A stretch of 64,000 bases of DNA from Mesorhizobium japonicum MAFF 303099 (GCF_000009625.1 NC_002678.2:5860001-5924000); one strand, 5' to 3'. Positions 42,741 through 52,119 are shown, numbered from the stretch's first letter. Translations and numbers: made by a program. Notes: generated by a model not told the origin, from the sequence alone.

Positions 42741-43838
42741 TCAGCTCCGCAATGTCTTTCCGGTCTCGGCGGCAAACAGATGCGCCTGCGACAGGTCGAG
42801 GCTCATCGCCACCCGCTCGCCGGAGCGCAACGGGCGCGGGTTCAGCATGCGCGAAACCCAGTCCGTGCCGTTGAACTCGACGAACACAAGCGTCTCGTTG
42901 CCGAGCGGCTCGGTGACGGTGATCGGCAGGTCGATCTGATGGACATCGGCCGCCCCGCCGGAGCTGATGCCATGGCCGGTCGGATAGATGTCATCCGGCC
43001 GCAACCCGAACACAACCTTGTCGCCGGTCGCGACATTGGCCTTGAACTGGGCGGGCAGCGGCAGCTTTTCGCCGCTGGCGAAAACCAGCTGGCCGTCATC
43101 GACCGTCGCCTCGTGCAAATTCATCGGCGGCGAACCGATGAAGCCGGCGACGAAGCGTGTCGCCGGGCGGCGGAACACCTCGTCTGGCGTGCCGACCTGT
43201 TCGATATGGCCGTCGCGCATGATGACGATGCGATCGGCCAGCGTCATCGCCTCGACCTGGTCGTGGGTGACGTAGATCACTGTCGACTGCACCTTGGCAT
43301 GCAGCTTCTTGATCTCGGTGCGCATCTGCGTGCGCAGCTTGGCGTCGAGATTGGAAAGCGGCTCGTCGAACAGGAACACGTCGGGGTCGCGCACGATGGC
43401 GCGGCCCATGGCGACGCGCTGGCGCTGGCCGCCGGAGAGCTGCGACGGGCGGCGGTCGAGCAGCGTATCGAGGCCGAGGATGGCCGAGGCCTCGGCGACG
43501 CGGCGATCCATGTCCTCTTTGGCCGCACCGGCGATCTTCAGGGAGAAGCCGAGATTCTCGCGCACCGTCATGTGCGGGTAGAGCGCGTAGGACTGGAACA
43601 CCATCGAGATGTTGCGCGAGCGCGGCGGCAGATCGTTGACGATACGCCCGCCGATCTCGATCGTACCGGCGCTGATTTCTTCGAGCCCGGCAATCATACG
43701 TAAAGTCGTTGACTTGCCGCAGCCTGACGGGCCGACCAGCGCGATGAATTCGCGGTCGGCAATATCGAGATCGATGCCATGCACGATCCCGATATTGCCG
43801 TAGCGCTTGGTCAGTTTTTTGAGGGAAACCGTTGCCAT
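42741..43838 (-). CDS. sugar ABC transporter ATPase, MalK/UgpC type
   Basis: A 365-residue CUT1-type ATPase: Walker A GPSGCGKST near residue 38, Q-loop VFQSYALYPHMTV, signature LSGGQRQRVAMGRA, Walker B FLFDEPLSNLDAKLR and H-loop YVTHDQVEAMTLADR, then an OB-fold regulatory domain from about 240. One such ATPase serves the two permeases upstream; the gene is five bases downstream of the second permease. Confidence 0.92.
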   Translation of the reverse strand: MATVSLKKLTKRYGNIGIVHGIDLDIADREFIALVGPSGCGKSTTLRMIAGLEEISAGTIEIGGRIVNDLPPRSRNISMVFQSYALYPHMTVRENLGFSLKIAGAAKEDMDRRVAEASAILGLDTLLDRRPSQLSGGQRQRVAMGRAIVRDPDVFLFDEPLSNLDAKLRTQMRTEIKKLHAKVQSTVIYVTHDQVEAMTLADRIVIMRDGHIEQVGTPDEVFRRPATRFVAGFIGSPPMNLHEATVDDGQLVFASGEKLPLPAQFKANVATGDKVVFGLRPDDIYPTGHGISSGGAADVHQIDLPITVTEPLGNETLVFVEFNGTDWVSRMLNPRPLRSGERVAMSLDLSQAHLFAAETGKTLRS

Positions 43839-43842
43839 GGGA

Positions 43843-44715
43843 TCAGCCTTTCACCGCGCCGGAGGTCAGGCCGCCGACAAGGTGTTTCTGGACGATATAG
43901 GTGAGGGTGAGTGCGGGAATGATCATCACCACGGCCAGCGCGCACATGCCGCGCCAGTCGATGGTGAACTCGGCCGTGTAGTCGAGCAGGCCGACCGGCA
44001 ACGTTTTGGCGCTGACCGAGCGGGTCAGTTGCGAAGCCAGCGCGAATTCGTTCCAGCAGGTCAAGAAGGCAAAGATGGCGGCAGACGCAATGCCCGGTCC
44101 GGCGAGCGGGAACTCCACCTGCCAGAAAGCCTGCCAGCGCGTGCAGCCATCGATCTGTGCGGCCTCGGCGAGGTCTTTCGGCACCTGGCGGAAGAAGCCG
44201 TCGATCAGCCAGATGGTGAACGGCACGTTAAGCGCGACATAGGCCAGGATCAGCCCGAAATGCGTGTCGATGATGCCGAGCCGCACGTAGAGGAAGAACA
44301 GCGGCAGCGACAGCGCGATGCCCGGCACGGTGCGCGTCAGCATCAGGCCGAGGAAGACGCTGGATTTGCCGCGGAAGCGGTAGCGCGCGAAGGCATAGCC
44401 GCCGGCCATGCCGATGGCGACCGCAATGATCGTCGAGGTCACCGAGATGATCAGCGAATTGCGGAAATATTCGATGACCGGGATGCCGCCTTTGCCGATG
44501 CCCGAGAACATTGCGATGTAAGCGTCGAACGAGATCTCCTGCGGGATCCACACCGGCGGCTTGGCCATGATCTCGACGGTTGGCCGCAGCGATGACAGCA
44601 CGATCCAGAGGCCGGGCAGGCAGATGGTCAGCATCGCCAGGAACAGGCCGATGCGATAGACGATGCCCAGCAGCCGGCGCTTCAGGCGGGCGGAAGAATT
44701 CTCGTCCATCACCAC
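43843..44715 (-). CDS. sugar ABC transporter permease, MalG type
   Basis: A 290-residue membrane protein with about six segments (YRIGLFLAMLTICLPGLWIV at the N terminus). The EAA loop is DLAEAAQIDGCTRWQAFWQV followed by EFPLAGPG, and it ends HLVGGLTSGAVKG as usual for MalG-type proteins. It overlaps the preceding permease gene by seven bases. Confidence 0.92.
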   Translation of the reverse strand: MVMDENSSARLKRRLLGIVYRIGLFLAMLTICLPGLWIVLSSLRPTVEIMAKPPVWIPQEISFDAYIAMFSGIGKGGIPVIEYFRNSLIISVTSTIIAVAIGMAGGYAFARYRFRGKSSVFLGLMLTRTVPGIALSLPLFFLYVRLGIIDTHFGLILAYVALNVPFTIWLIDGFFRQVPKDLAEAAQIDGCTRWQAFWQVEFPLAGPGIASAAIFAFLTCWNEFALASQLTRSVSAKTLPVGLLDYTAEFTIDWRGMCALAVVMIIPALTLTYIVQKHLVGGLTSGAVKG

Positions 44716-45605
44716 TCCGCGCCGATCTGCGTGCGCGCCGCGGCGAGCTTGTTGAAGAAATAGACGGTGAAGGCGATCGACAGCAGGATCGAGAAATAAG
44801 CCATGGCGTTGGCCATCCCCATGCGCCCGTCGCTATAAGCGGTGCGCGCCACTAGCGTCCACAACAGCTCGGTGCGGCCCGCCGGTCCGCCATCGGTCAT
44901 GATCTTGACGATGTCATAGGCGCGCGCCACGTCGAGCGAACGGATGGTCATGGCGATATAGGCGAATGGCATGACGAACGGCCATGTCACATAGCGGAAG
45001 GTCTGCCAGGGCGTGCAGCCGTCGACGCGCGCAGCCTCGATCGGCTCCTTGGGCATGGCGAGCAGGCCGGCAAGGATCAGGATGGCGAAGATCGCGGTCG
45101 ACGACCAGATCTCGGCGATCGAGATCGCGATGAAGGCGAGATGGCCCTCGATCAGCCACGGAATGGCGTCCTGCGTAATGCCGAGCGACTGCAGGGCGTT
45201 GTTCACCAGGCCGATATTGTCGTTGAACATGAACTTGAACTGGAAGCCGACGAGGATCGGCGAGAACATCATCGGAAACATCATCAGCGTGCGCAGGATG
45301 CGCTGACCGCGCGTCGCCTTCTCGACCAGCATAGCGAGCCCGAGGCCCAGCAGCATTTCGAGATTGAGCGCGATGGTCAGCAGCAGCACTGTGCGCCCGA
45401 ACGCCCACCAGAAATCGGTGTTGGCCAGGATCGAGAGATAGTTCCGGAAGCCGACGAAGACGAAGAATGTTTCGGGCTTGGTCAGGCGGAACGGTGTGAA
45501 GCTGGAATAGAGCGACAGAAGCAGCGGCACGACGACGACCGCGGCCAGCACGATGAAGGCTGGAAGCAGCAGCAGGAATGGCGCCGATGGCTTGAAGCCC
45601 TTCAT
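44709..45605 (-). CDS. sugar ABC transporter permease, MalF type
   Basis: A 298-residue permease starting at ATG 45605 with a first membrane segment PFLLLLPAFIVLAAVVVVPL. The EAA loop is EPIEAARVDGCTPWQTFRYV. The frame is open upstream of 45605, but only across the hairpin and intergenic DNA. It pairs with the MalG-type permease, and the binding protein gene lies upstream past a strong hairpin. Confidence 0.9.
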   Translation of the reverse strand: MKGFKPSAPFLLLLPAFIVLAAVVVVPLLLSLYSSFTPFRLTKPETFFVFVGFRNYLSILANTDFWWAFGRTVLLLTIALNLEMLLGLGLAMLVEKATRGQRILRTLMMFPMMFSPILVGFQFKFMFNDNIGLVNNALQSLGITQDAIPWLIEGHLAFIAISIAEIWSSTAIFAILILAGLLAMPKEPIEAARVDGCTPWQTFRYVTWPFVMPFAYIAMTIRSLDVARAYDIVKIMTDGGPAGRTELLWTLVARTAYSDGRMGMANAMAYFSILLSIAFTVYFFNKLAAARTQIGAEW

Positions 45606-45687
45606 CAGAATCCTGTTGGGTTTTGCATTGCGTGGGCGGGGCGCCGAAAGGTGGTGTGCATCGCGGAGCTTCCGGCGAGACGCGATC

Positions 45688-45714
45688 GCCTCCCCCATTC
45701 CTGATGGGGGAGGC
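45688..45714. repeat. perfect intercistronic hairpin after the sugar-binding protein gene
   Basis: GCCTCCCCCAT (45688-45698) pairs perfectly with ATGGGGGAGGC (45704-45714) around TCCTG. It lies between the binding-protein stop (45731) and the permease start (45605). Hairpins here typically stabilise the binding-protein message or partly terminate, raising binding protein over permease. Confidence 0.6.
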
Positions 45715-45730
45715 GGCCTTGGAGACGGTT

Positions 45731-47050
45731 CTAGAGCTTGCCGGCATCCTGCAGGATTTGCGTCGCCTTGGCGGCGGCTTCGTCCAATGCCTGCTTGGCG
45801 GTCTTGTCGCCCAGGATCGCCGCCTGAAGTTCGGGATAGACGGCGTTCGAGATTTCGATCCACTCAGGCGTCTGCGGCACGGCGAAGGCGTGCTTGGCTT
45901 CTTCCTGGAAGGCGGAGAGAACCTCCTTCTTGTAGGGATCGTTTTCGGCCTGCTTCAGGTCCCAATCCCACACGGCCGTGCGTGTCGGCAGCGGGCCTGC
46001 TGCGGCCTCGAGCTTCTGGCTGTCCTCATTGGTCAGCCACCAGACGAGCGATGCGGCGGCGGCCTTGTTCGGGCAGTTCTCGGTCACCGAAAAACCGTGG
46101 AACCCGGACCATCCGGTGCGCTTGCCGGAAGACCCCTTCGGCGCGACCTTCACGCCGACATTGCCCGCCACCTTCGACGACTTCGGGTCGTTGAAGAAGC
46201 CGGCCCAGCCCGGCCAGTCCAGATTGATGGCGACGGTGCCGGAGGCAAAGCCCTGGCCTAGATCGTCCCAGAGATAGTTGGTGGTTCCGGCTGGCACGGC
46301 CTTGGCCTTGTAGAGATGGACGAACCAGTCGAGCGCCCGGATGCCGGCCTCCGAGTTGAAGACCGGCTTGCCGTCCTTGTCGAGATACTCGCCGCCTTCG
46401 GCGACCACCATCTCGTAGAAGCGGCCGTTGATAGCCTCTTCCTTGCCGGCAAATTGCGTGCCGTAGAAATTGGGCGGGTTGGCGAAGAATTCGGCCTGAT
46501 CGGTGACTTCCTTCCAGCTGTCCGGCGGCACCAGGTCATAGCCGTATTTAGCCTTGAACTTAGTCTTGTTGTCGGCGTTCTCGTAGAGGCTCTTCTGGTA
46601 GTAGAGCGCCGAGACGTCGAATTGCGCGCGCGGCAGCATCTCCAGCTTGCCGTCGATGGTAGCCGCCTTGATCGTCGACGGCACGAAGGCGTCGATCTCT
46701 TCCTTGGGCAGCAATTTGCTGAGGTCAGTGTAGAGGCCGGTATATTGCGGCGCGAAGGACGAATGGTTCCAGCCGACGCACCAGTTGGTGCTGCCAGAGG
46801 CGATGTCGGACTTCAACTCCTTGTCGATGTCGAAGCCATTCTTCTTGGTCAGGATGTTGACCTTGGCGCCGGTGGCCTTCTCCCATTCGGGAATGCGCTC
46901 ATAGAGCTTTTCATATTGCTGGCCGCCGATCAGTTTCACGTCGACGGTGACGCCTTCGAACTTGCCGGGCAGGTCGCCGGCAAGGGCCGTGCCTGCACCG
47001 AATGCAAGCACCAATGCGCCGGCGGAGACGCCGGAAAGCAGTCTGTTCAT
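45731..47050 (-). CDS. sugar ABC transporter substrate-binding protein (family 1)
   Basis: A 439-residue secreted protein. ATG 47050 is preceded by GGGAGGAAA. The signal peptide MNRLLSGVSAGALVLAFGAG ends at TALAG near residue 24. The mature part (VTVDVKLIGGQQYEKLYERI, NWCVGWNHSSFAPQYTG, FNDPKSSKVAGNVGV, SGWSGFHGFSVTENCPNK) is that of large CUT1 sugar-binding proteins. It is the first gene of the minus-strand operon and divergent from the IclR gene. The ligand is unknown; its neighbours suggest a deoxysugar or uronate-like sugar. Confidence 0.88.
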   Translation of the reverse strand: MNRLLSGVSAGALVLAFGAGTALAGDLPGKFEGVTVDVKLIGGQQYEKLYERIPEWEKATGAKVNILTKKNGFDIDKELKSDIASGSTNWCVGWNHSSFAPQYTGLYTDLSKLLPKEEIDAFVPSTIKAATIDGKLEMLPRAQFDVSALYYQKSLYENADNKTKFKAKYGYDLVPPDSWKEVTDQAEFFANPPNFYGTQFAGKEEAINGRFYEMVVAEGGEYLDKDGKPVFNSEAGIRALDWFVHLYKAKAVPAGTTNYLWDDLGQGFASGTVAINLDWPGWAGFFNDPKSSKVAGNVGVKVAPKGSSGKRTGWSGFHGFSVTENCPNKAAAASLVWWLTNEDSQKLEAAAGPLPTRTAVWDWDLKQAENDPYKKEVLSAFQEEAKHAFAVPQTPEWIEISNAVYPELQAAILGDKTAKQALDEAAAKATQILQDAGKL

Positions 47051-47113
47051 TGGTTTCCTCCCTGGGTGCGCCTTAGCGGCGACCGCAACTTGTCCGCGTG
47101 ACAAGAAATGCTA

Positions 47114-47146
47114 CATTCATATACAAACAAAACATTCATACATACG
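47114..47146. promoter_or_regulatory. direct repeats in the divergent promoter, candidate IclR operator
   Basis: CATTCATATACAAA (47114-47127) and CATTCATACATACG (47133-47146) share CATTCATA and repeat at a 19-base step, in the 170-base region between the binding-protein gene and the IclR gene. IclR-type regulators usually act from such divergent regions. Confidence 0.4.
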
Positions 47147-47220
47147 TCAAGGCGAAATTTTGTTTCCGCCGGCCGCATTCCTGCGTATATGAAGGGCAGA
47201 ATTCACTGGAGAAATGCCTC

Positions 47221-48006
47221 ATGGATGACAGCGAAGACGAGCGCTACCGCGCGCCGGCGCTCGACAAGGGGCTCGACATTCTTGAGCTGCTGGCCGGCGT
47301 CGACGGCGGCCTGACCCAGGCCGAAATCGCCAAGAAACTCGACCGCAGCCCGAACGAATTCTACCGCATGCTCGACCGGCTGGTGCGGCGCGGCTATGTC
47401 ACAAGGCTGGATGGCGACCGCTATTCACTGACGTTGAAACTGTTCGGCTTGGCGCAATTGCACGCTCCGGTGCGGCGGCTGGTCTCCTACGCCACGCCGC
47501 TGATGCGCGAGCTAGCCGAGACTTCGCAGCAGGCCAACCAACTCGTTGTTTTTGATCGTGGTTCCGCCGTCGTTATTGCCCAACAGGAGGCGCCGAACTA
47601 CTGGGGCATCTCGATCCGGGTGGGCTCCCACATCAGCCTGTTCGACACGGGTTCTGGCCATGTGCTGCTCGCATTCCGCTCGCAGGAAGAGCGGCAGATG
47701 ATGATCTCCGAACATGTCCGCAGCACCGACAAGACGGCGCAGTCGGTCGAGTTCTTCACCCGGCTCGACCAGATCCGCGACCGTGGCTACGAGATGATGG
47801 CCTCGATGCAGACCGCCGGCGTCTTCAACCTGTCGGCGCCGGTGCGCAGTTCCGACGGCAAGGCCATCGCCGCCCTGTCGATCCCCTACATCACCGTCAT
47901 CAACACGCCTTCCGCGCCCGACATCACCCGGACCATCGAGTTGTTGCTGGTCACGACCGAGAAGCTGTCGCATCTGGCCGGATCGGCTGTAGGGTCGGCA
48001 GCATAA
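47221..48006 (+). CDS. IclR-family regulator of the sugar locus
   Basis: A 261-residue IclR protein: helix-turn-helix at about residues 12-70 (ALDKGLDILELLAGVDGGLT, AEIAKKLDRSPNEFYRMLDRL) and the effector domain at about 85-255 with LFDTGSGHVLLAF and ALSIPYI. ATG 47221 has GGAGAAA upstream. It is divergent from the ABC importer operon and followed by the lactonase gene, so it most likely controls both. Confidence 0.87.
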   Translation: MDDSEDERYRAPALDKGLDILELLAGVDGGLTQAEIAKKLDRSPNEFYRMLDRLVRRGYVTRLDGDRYSLTLKLFGLAQLHAPVRRLVSYATPLMRELAETSQQANQLVVFDRGSAVVIAQQEAPNYWGISIRVGSHISLFDTGSGHVLLAFRSQEERQMMISEHVRSTDKTAQSVEFFTRLDQIRDRGYEMMASMQTAGVFNLSAPVRSSDGKAIAALSIPYITVINTPSAPDITRTIELLLVTTEKLSHLAGSAVGSAA

Positions 48007-48072
48007 ATTCTTATTTGAATGAAGAATTCCTCCGTGAGATTATCTGACCAAAGCCAATTGGGAGGAGCTCCA

Positions 48073-48912
48073 GTGATCATCGACACCCATCTGCATCTCA
48101 TCGATCGCTCGGCCTTGCGCTATCCCTGGCTTGCCGGCGTGCCGCAGCTCAACCGCGATTTCTCCTACGAGGACTATGCCACCGAGGCGCAGCGGGTCGG
48201 CGTCGAGCGCGTGCTGCACATGGAGGTCGATGTCGATCCCGCTGACATCGAAGTCGAGACTGCACGGGTGGAAGGTCTGTCGCGACAGGCCGGCAGCATG
48301 CTGGTCGGGGCGATCGCGTCCTGCCGGCCGGAAGACGCGGATTTTCCGGCCTATCTCGAAAGGCAGCGGACAAATCCTTTCGTCAAGGGTTTCCGCCGTG
48401 TGCTCCATGTCGTGCCCGACGATCTGTCGGAAGGCGCGGTGTTTCGCGACAACATCAAGCGGCTTGGCGGCATCGGCCTGACTTTCGATCTCGTCGTGCT
48501 GCCGCACCAGATTCCGAAGGCGATAGCGCTGGCCGACCTCGCACCCGACGTCCAGTTCGTTCTCGACCATTGCGGCGTCCCTGACATCAAGGGCGGAGCC
48601 GAGCATCCCTGGCGCGCGCATATGAGCGAGATCGCGCGGCGTCCGAACGTCATGGCCAAGATCTCCGGCGTGGTCGCCTATGCCGATCCCGTCAACTGGA
48701 CGGTCGGGACGCTGCGGCCCTATGTCGAGCACACCATCGCTGCGTTCGGCTGGGACCGTATCGTCTGGGGCAGCGACTGGCCGGTCTGCACGCTTGGTGG
48801 CGGCCTGTCGACCTGGGTGGCAGCGACCCACGCGCTGCTTTCCGGTTGCAGCATCGCGGAGCGCGACAGGTTGCTGTCGGGCAATGCCCGCAAGCTCTGG
48901 CGGCTGGAATAG
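48073..48912 (+). CDS. amidohydrolase-family sugar lactonase
   Basis: A 279-residue amidohydrolase_2 (PDC/lactonase) protein. The GTG at 48073 is chosen because GGAGGAG lies five bases before it and the protein then starts VIIDTHLHL, the HxH metal motif (His6, His8). Other conserved points are FVLDHCGVPDIKGG and VWGSDWPVC with the catalytic Asp. Proteins of this kind hydrolyse L-fucono-, L-rhamnono- or galactaro-type lactones. With the mutarotase, dehydrogenase and dehydratase on the other strand it completes the first steps of an oxidative sugar pathway. Confidence 0.85.
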   Translation: MIIDTHLHLIDRSALRYPWLAGVPQLNRDFSYEDYATEAQRVGVERVLHMEVDVDPADIEVETARVEGLSRQAGSMLVGAIASCRPEDADFPAYLERQRTNPFVKGFRRVLHVVPDDLSEGAVFRDNIKRLGGIGLTFDLVVLPHQIPKAIALADLAPDVQFVLDHCGVPDIKGGAEHPWRAHMSEIARRPNVMAKISGVVAYADPVNWTVGTLRPYVEHTIAAFGWDRIVWGSDWPVCTLGGGLSTWVAATHALLSGCSIAERDRLLSGNARKLWRLE

Positions 48913-48968
48913 TTGGATTTGCCTCTCGCTGAGACGTGGCCCAGACGTTCTCCTCCGTTCGGCTTCGT

Positions 48969-50132
48969 TCAGGCTCCTCCGCCGGCAGCGCCGGACACCT
49001 GCGCCGGGGGACTCTCGCGAAACAGGCTGATGAGATCGGCAACCACCTGGGAGGCTTTGTGGCCGGAAGTCATGCCGGACAGGAGGCGGTCAGACGCTGC
49101 CTGCTGGAACGCCATGTAGCCGTCATGGCGCGGCCGCACCCATGCGCCCTCCAGCGTCGCGCGCGTGTCGTGATAGAAATTGCCGGTCGCGGCGTTGACC
49201 GTCTGGTCCTCCCAGGCGGCAGCATGGCCTGGTTGGCCACCGGCAGCGGCATAGGCGCTGCGTTGCACGTCGCCGCTGGCAACCCAATAGGCGAAGTCCG
49301 TCGCCGCATCCTTCGCCTTGGAAAAGCCTGACACCGCTATGCCCGTGCCGCCGAGCGCCGAACCGACAGGGCCGTTGGCGCCAACGACCGGGATGTCGGT
49401 GAAGGCCAGCCGGCGCGCGCGAAACCCTGCTATCGCATAGGAGACATAGCCATAGATCAGCGGAGCGCAGACGATCTTGGAATCCGCCTCCGCCATGCGT
49501 TCTGAAACCGCGATCGGATCCATCTCGAAACAGGCCGGTTCGACCAGTGCGGCGATCTCGCGCATCTTCTCGAAGACTTCGCTGCCGGTCTCGCTATCGA
49601 TGAGATCGAGGGACGGATCAGTCGCGCAAGCGTGCCCGAGATTGCCGGCCAGTGTGTAGAACACCATCAGCACATGCGGCGGGCGCAGCGGCAAAAGCAC
49701 GCGGCCTTGCCGGGCGAAATCGAGCACCTCGCTCCAGCGCGCCGGCGGCGCGTCGAGCGCATCCGGCCGCCAGGCCTGGACCTGGCTGGCGGCATCGATC
49801 GGGAAGGCCCATTGCCGCCCTCGCCAGTTGTAGCTCGGATAGGACTGGCCGACACTCCCCGATGCAAGGGCTGCGCGCTCGGCCTCGCGGCCGGCGACAT
49901 CCAGCGGTGCGAGGCAGCATTCCGCGGTGATCTGGCCGACATGCGGGTGGTCGATGACGATCAGATCATAGGCGCGCGCCAGTTCCTCGACCGGGAAGGA
50001 TTCGAAATCCTGCAGCGAGCGCTTGTCCCAGTGGATAGCGACGCCGGTCTTCTGCTGCCAAAGCGAAGAGCAGGCGACCATCGGATCGTAGCCGCGCGGA
50101 TGGCTCCAGGTCATGCCCTTGAGCGTGGTCAC
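48969..50132 (-). CDS. solute-binding-like protein without signal peptide
   Basis: A 387-residue protein resembling extracellular solute-binding family 1: [20 protein letters not shown] at the start, DLIVIDHPHVGQI, YNWRGRQWAFPIDAASQVQA, GGTGIAVSGFSKAKDAATDF and AFQQAASDRLLSG. The GTG start at 50132 lies in a GTGA overlap with the CoA-transferase stop, and no hydrophobic signal sequence precedes the mature-like part. It is therefore predicted cytoplasmic unless another start is used. It is translated in one operon with a CoA-transferase and a MaoC hydratase, with no permease or ATPase beside it. Function unknown: perhaps a repurposed sugar-acid or acyl binding protein. Confidence 0.7.
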   Translation of the reverse strand: MTTLKGMTWSHPRGYDPMVACSSLWQQKTGVAIHWDKRSLQDFESFPVEELARAYDLIVIDHPHVGQITAECCLAPLDVAGREAERAALASGSVGQSYPSYNWRGRQWAFPIDAASQVQAWRPDALDAPPARWSEVLDFARQGRVLLPLRPPHVLMVFYTLAGNLGHACATDPSLDLIDSETGSEVFEKMREIAALVEPACFEMDPIAVSERMAEADSKIVCAPLIYGYVSYAIAGFRARRLAFTDIPVVGANGPVGSALGGTGIAVSGFSKAKDAATDFAYWVASGDVQRSAYAAAGGQPGHAAAWEDQTVNAATGNFYHDTRATLEGAWVRPRHDGYMAFQQAASDRLLSGMTSGHKASQVVADLISLFRESPPAQVSGAAGGGA

Positions 50133-51295
50133 AGGCCGAACTCCTCGCGGATCGCGGCACTGTGCTCGCCGATGCGTGGTGCCGCGCGATCGACCTTGGC
50201 CCTGATGCCGTCGACCCTGAGCGGCGAACTGGTGGTGAGGATCGAGACATCGTCCTCGCGCGTCACCGTCTGCAGCATGTCGAGCGACTGAAAACCTTCG
50301 CTGGCCAGCATCTCCGGCCAGGTCAGCACCTTGGCGCACCAGATGTCGGCCGGCTCGAGAATGGCGAGCCATTCGTCGATGGTTTTGCTGGCGACCCGCT
50401 GTGCGATGATCGCCTTGATGTCGTCGCGCGCGGTGAACCACGACGCCGGTTCGTCGCGATAGGGCGCCAGCTCGTCGAGCGACAGCAGGTCGGCGAGTTT
50501 CGGGATCGGCGTCATGGCAATAGCGAGATAGCCGTCCTTGGCCGGGTAGACGCCGTAGGGCGCCGAGAGATAGGCATGCGCGCTGCGGAAGCTGGAGCGC
50601 CTGGGCAAGCGGCGGCCGTCATTGAGGTGCGTGGTCAGCACCTCGAACTGGAAATCGACCAGCGCTTCCAGCAGGCTGGTTTCGATATGGCTGCCCTGGC
50701 CGGTAATGCCGCGCCGCACCAGCGCCGCCAGAATGCCTTGCGCGCAGGCCGCACCCGCCAGCATGTCACCGATGGCCAGCCCGAACGGCACCGGCCCCTG
50801 GTCCTCGTCGCCGTTCAGCCACATCACGCCGGAGCGCGATTGCGCCAGCAGATCCTGGCCCGGCCGCTTGACCCATGGGCCGTGCTCGCCATAGCCGCTG
50901 ATCGAGGCGTAGACTAAACGCGGATTGATCTTGCGAACGGCCTCATAGTCGAAGCCGAGCCGCTCGATGACGCCGGGCCGGAAATTCTGGATCAGCACAT
51001 CGGCCTTGGCCAGAAGCCCGCGCAGCGCCTTGAGATCGGCCTCGTTCTTGAGGTCGATGGCAAAGCTTTCCTTGGCGCGGTTGATGGCGTGGAAGATGGT
51101 GGAATCGCCGCCGATCTCGGTGTCGCTGAGATAGAGCCGGCGCGACAGGTCGCCGCCATCCGGGCGCTCGATCTTGATGACACGGGCACCGAGATCGAGC
51201 AGGCGCAGCGAGCAATAGGGGCCGGACAGGAACTGGCTCATGTCGACGACGGTGAGACCGGCAAGCGGCAATTCGGCGGTTGCCGGCATTCTCAT
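50129..51295 (-). CDS. class III CoA-transferase (CaiB/BaiF family)
   Basis: A 388-residue enzyme. [19 protein letters not shown] near residue 9, [16 protein letters not shown], the catalytic Asp in [15 protein letters not shown] near 150 and [20 protein letters not shown] are family hallmarks. Such enzymes move CoA between carboxylic acids, for example formyl-, succinyl- or mesaconyl-CoA. The ATG at 51295 overlaps the MaoC stop by four bases, and the gene overlaps the next by four, so the three are strictly coupled. It probably activates an acid for the MaoC enzyme. Confidence 0.88.
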   Translation of the reverse strand: MRMPATAELPLAGLTVVDMSQFLSGPYCSLRLLDLGARVIKIERPDGGDLSRRLYLSDTEIGGDSTIFHAINRAKESFAIDLKNEADLKALRGLLAKADVLIQNFRPGVIERLGFDYEAVRKINPRLVYASISGYGEHGPWVKRPGQDLLAQSRSGVMWLNGDEDQGPVPFGLAIGDMLAGAACAQGILAALVRRGITGQGSHIETSLLEALVDFQFEVLTTHLNDGRRLPRRSSFRSAHAYLSAPYGVYPAKDGYLAIAMTPIPKLADLLSLDELAPYRDEPASWFTARDDIKAIIAQRVASKTIDEWLAILEPADIWCAKVLTWPEMLASEGFQSLDMLQTVTREDDVSILTTSSPLRVDGIRAKVDRAAPRIGEHSAAIREEFGL

Positions 51296-51843
51296 TTCTC
51301 CGTCTTGCCGACGAAATCGGCCGGGTTGCGGTACTTCACCGTCTGCAAATGCTCGCAATAGAGGACGAGTTCGCCTTCGCCCTTGAACACTTCATAACTG
51401 GCACGGATCAGCCCCATCTCCTTGTAGCGCGGCGTCTTGTCGAGGTTGGAGCGGATCGAATAGATCGTGTCGCCAATGAAGACAGGCTTTATGAAGCGTA
51501 GTCTGTCATAGCCGTAGGAAAAGGCGTTGACGCAGTTGGTCGCGACCAGCCCCAGCCCCGCCGAAAAGACGAAGGCGCCGGCGATCAGCCGCTTGCCGAA
51601 AATGCCTTCGCTCTCGGCGAACATCTGGTCCTGCACATAGGGATGGATGTCGAGCACCAGCGTGTTGAAGAGGTGGCTGTCGCCTTCCGCCATCGTGCGC
51701 CGCAGCGACCGGATTTTCTGGCCGACCGGCCAGTCCTCGTAGAACCAGTTCTCGGCGTTCCATACAGGCAGCGCGGCGTGCTCCTGGGGCATGTTTTTGG
51801 GGTAGGTCGAGGCCACGCCGACGGTGGGAGCAAAGTTGTTCAT
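51292..51843 (-). CDS. MaoC-family hydratase, second paralogue
   Basis: A 183-residue hot-dog protein starting at ATG 51843. It has a longer N terminus than the paralogue at 39771, including [20 protein letters not shown] and [18 protein letters not shown]. It shares [20 protein letters not shown] and [10 protein letters not shown] with that paralogue. First gene of the MaoC/CoA-transferase/binding-like operon. The exact acid hydrated is unknown; the extended form resembles enzymes acting on dicarboxylic acyl-CoAs. Confidence 0.85.
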   Translation of the reverse strand: MNNFAPTVGVASTYPKNMPQEHAALPVWNAENWFYEDWPVGQKIRSLRRTMAEGDSHLFNTLVLDIHPYVQDQMFAESEGIFGKRLIAGAFVFSAGLGLVATNCVNAFSYGYDRLRFIKPVFIGDTIYSIRSNLDKTPRYKEMGLIRASYEVFKGEGELVLYCEHLQTVKYRNPADFVGKTEK

Positions 51844-52041
51844 ACCTGGCTCCACAGGGCGCGGAGGAGGTCCCACGCAACCATTTCAACTCGCGTCAAG
51901 GCGCCAGATCGCATGACGTTTCCTCCCGTCAATCTTCTTTTGTAAATAGTATTTTCACATATGGGGTTACGTTGCAAGCGAGGATAGCGAAATTTTGCCC
52001 AATCCCGCGCGCTCAGGCGCAGGCAGGCAGCGGAGGAAATC

Positions 52042-52116
52042 ACGAACAAGGATTGTCTGGTCTTTGTCGGCAGCCTGAACCGGGAGGCGCCTTATTTCAG
52101 CGCGCAGGCCTGCTGA
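52042..52116 (+). pseudogene. N-terminal relic of a seven-bladed lactonase gene
   Basis: After a good GGAGGA (52032-52037) the plus strand reads ACG then NKDCLVFVGSLNREAPYF before losing similarity and reaching TGA at 52114-52116. VxVGSLNRxxPYFxxAxGxG is the usual start of 6-phosphogluconolactonase/YkgB-type beta-propeller lactonases of rhizobia. The expected ATG is ACG and the remaining blades are missing. Only about 18 codons support the call. Confidence 0.35.
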
Positions 52117-52119
52117 CGG

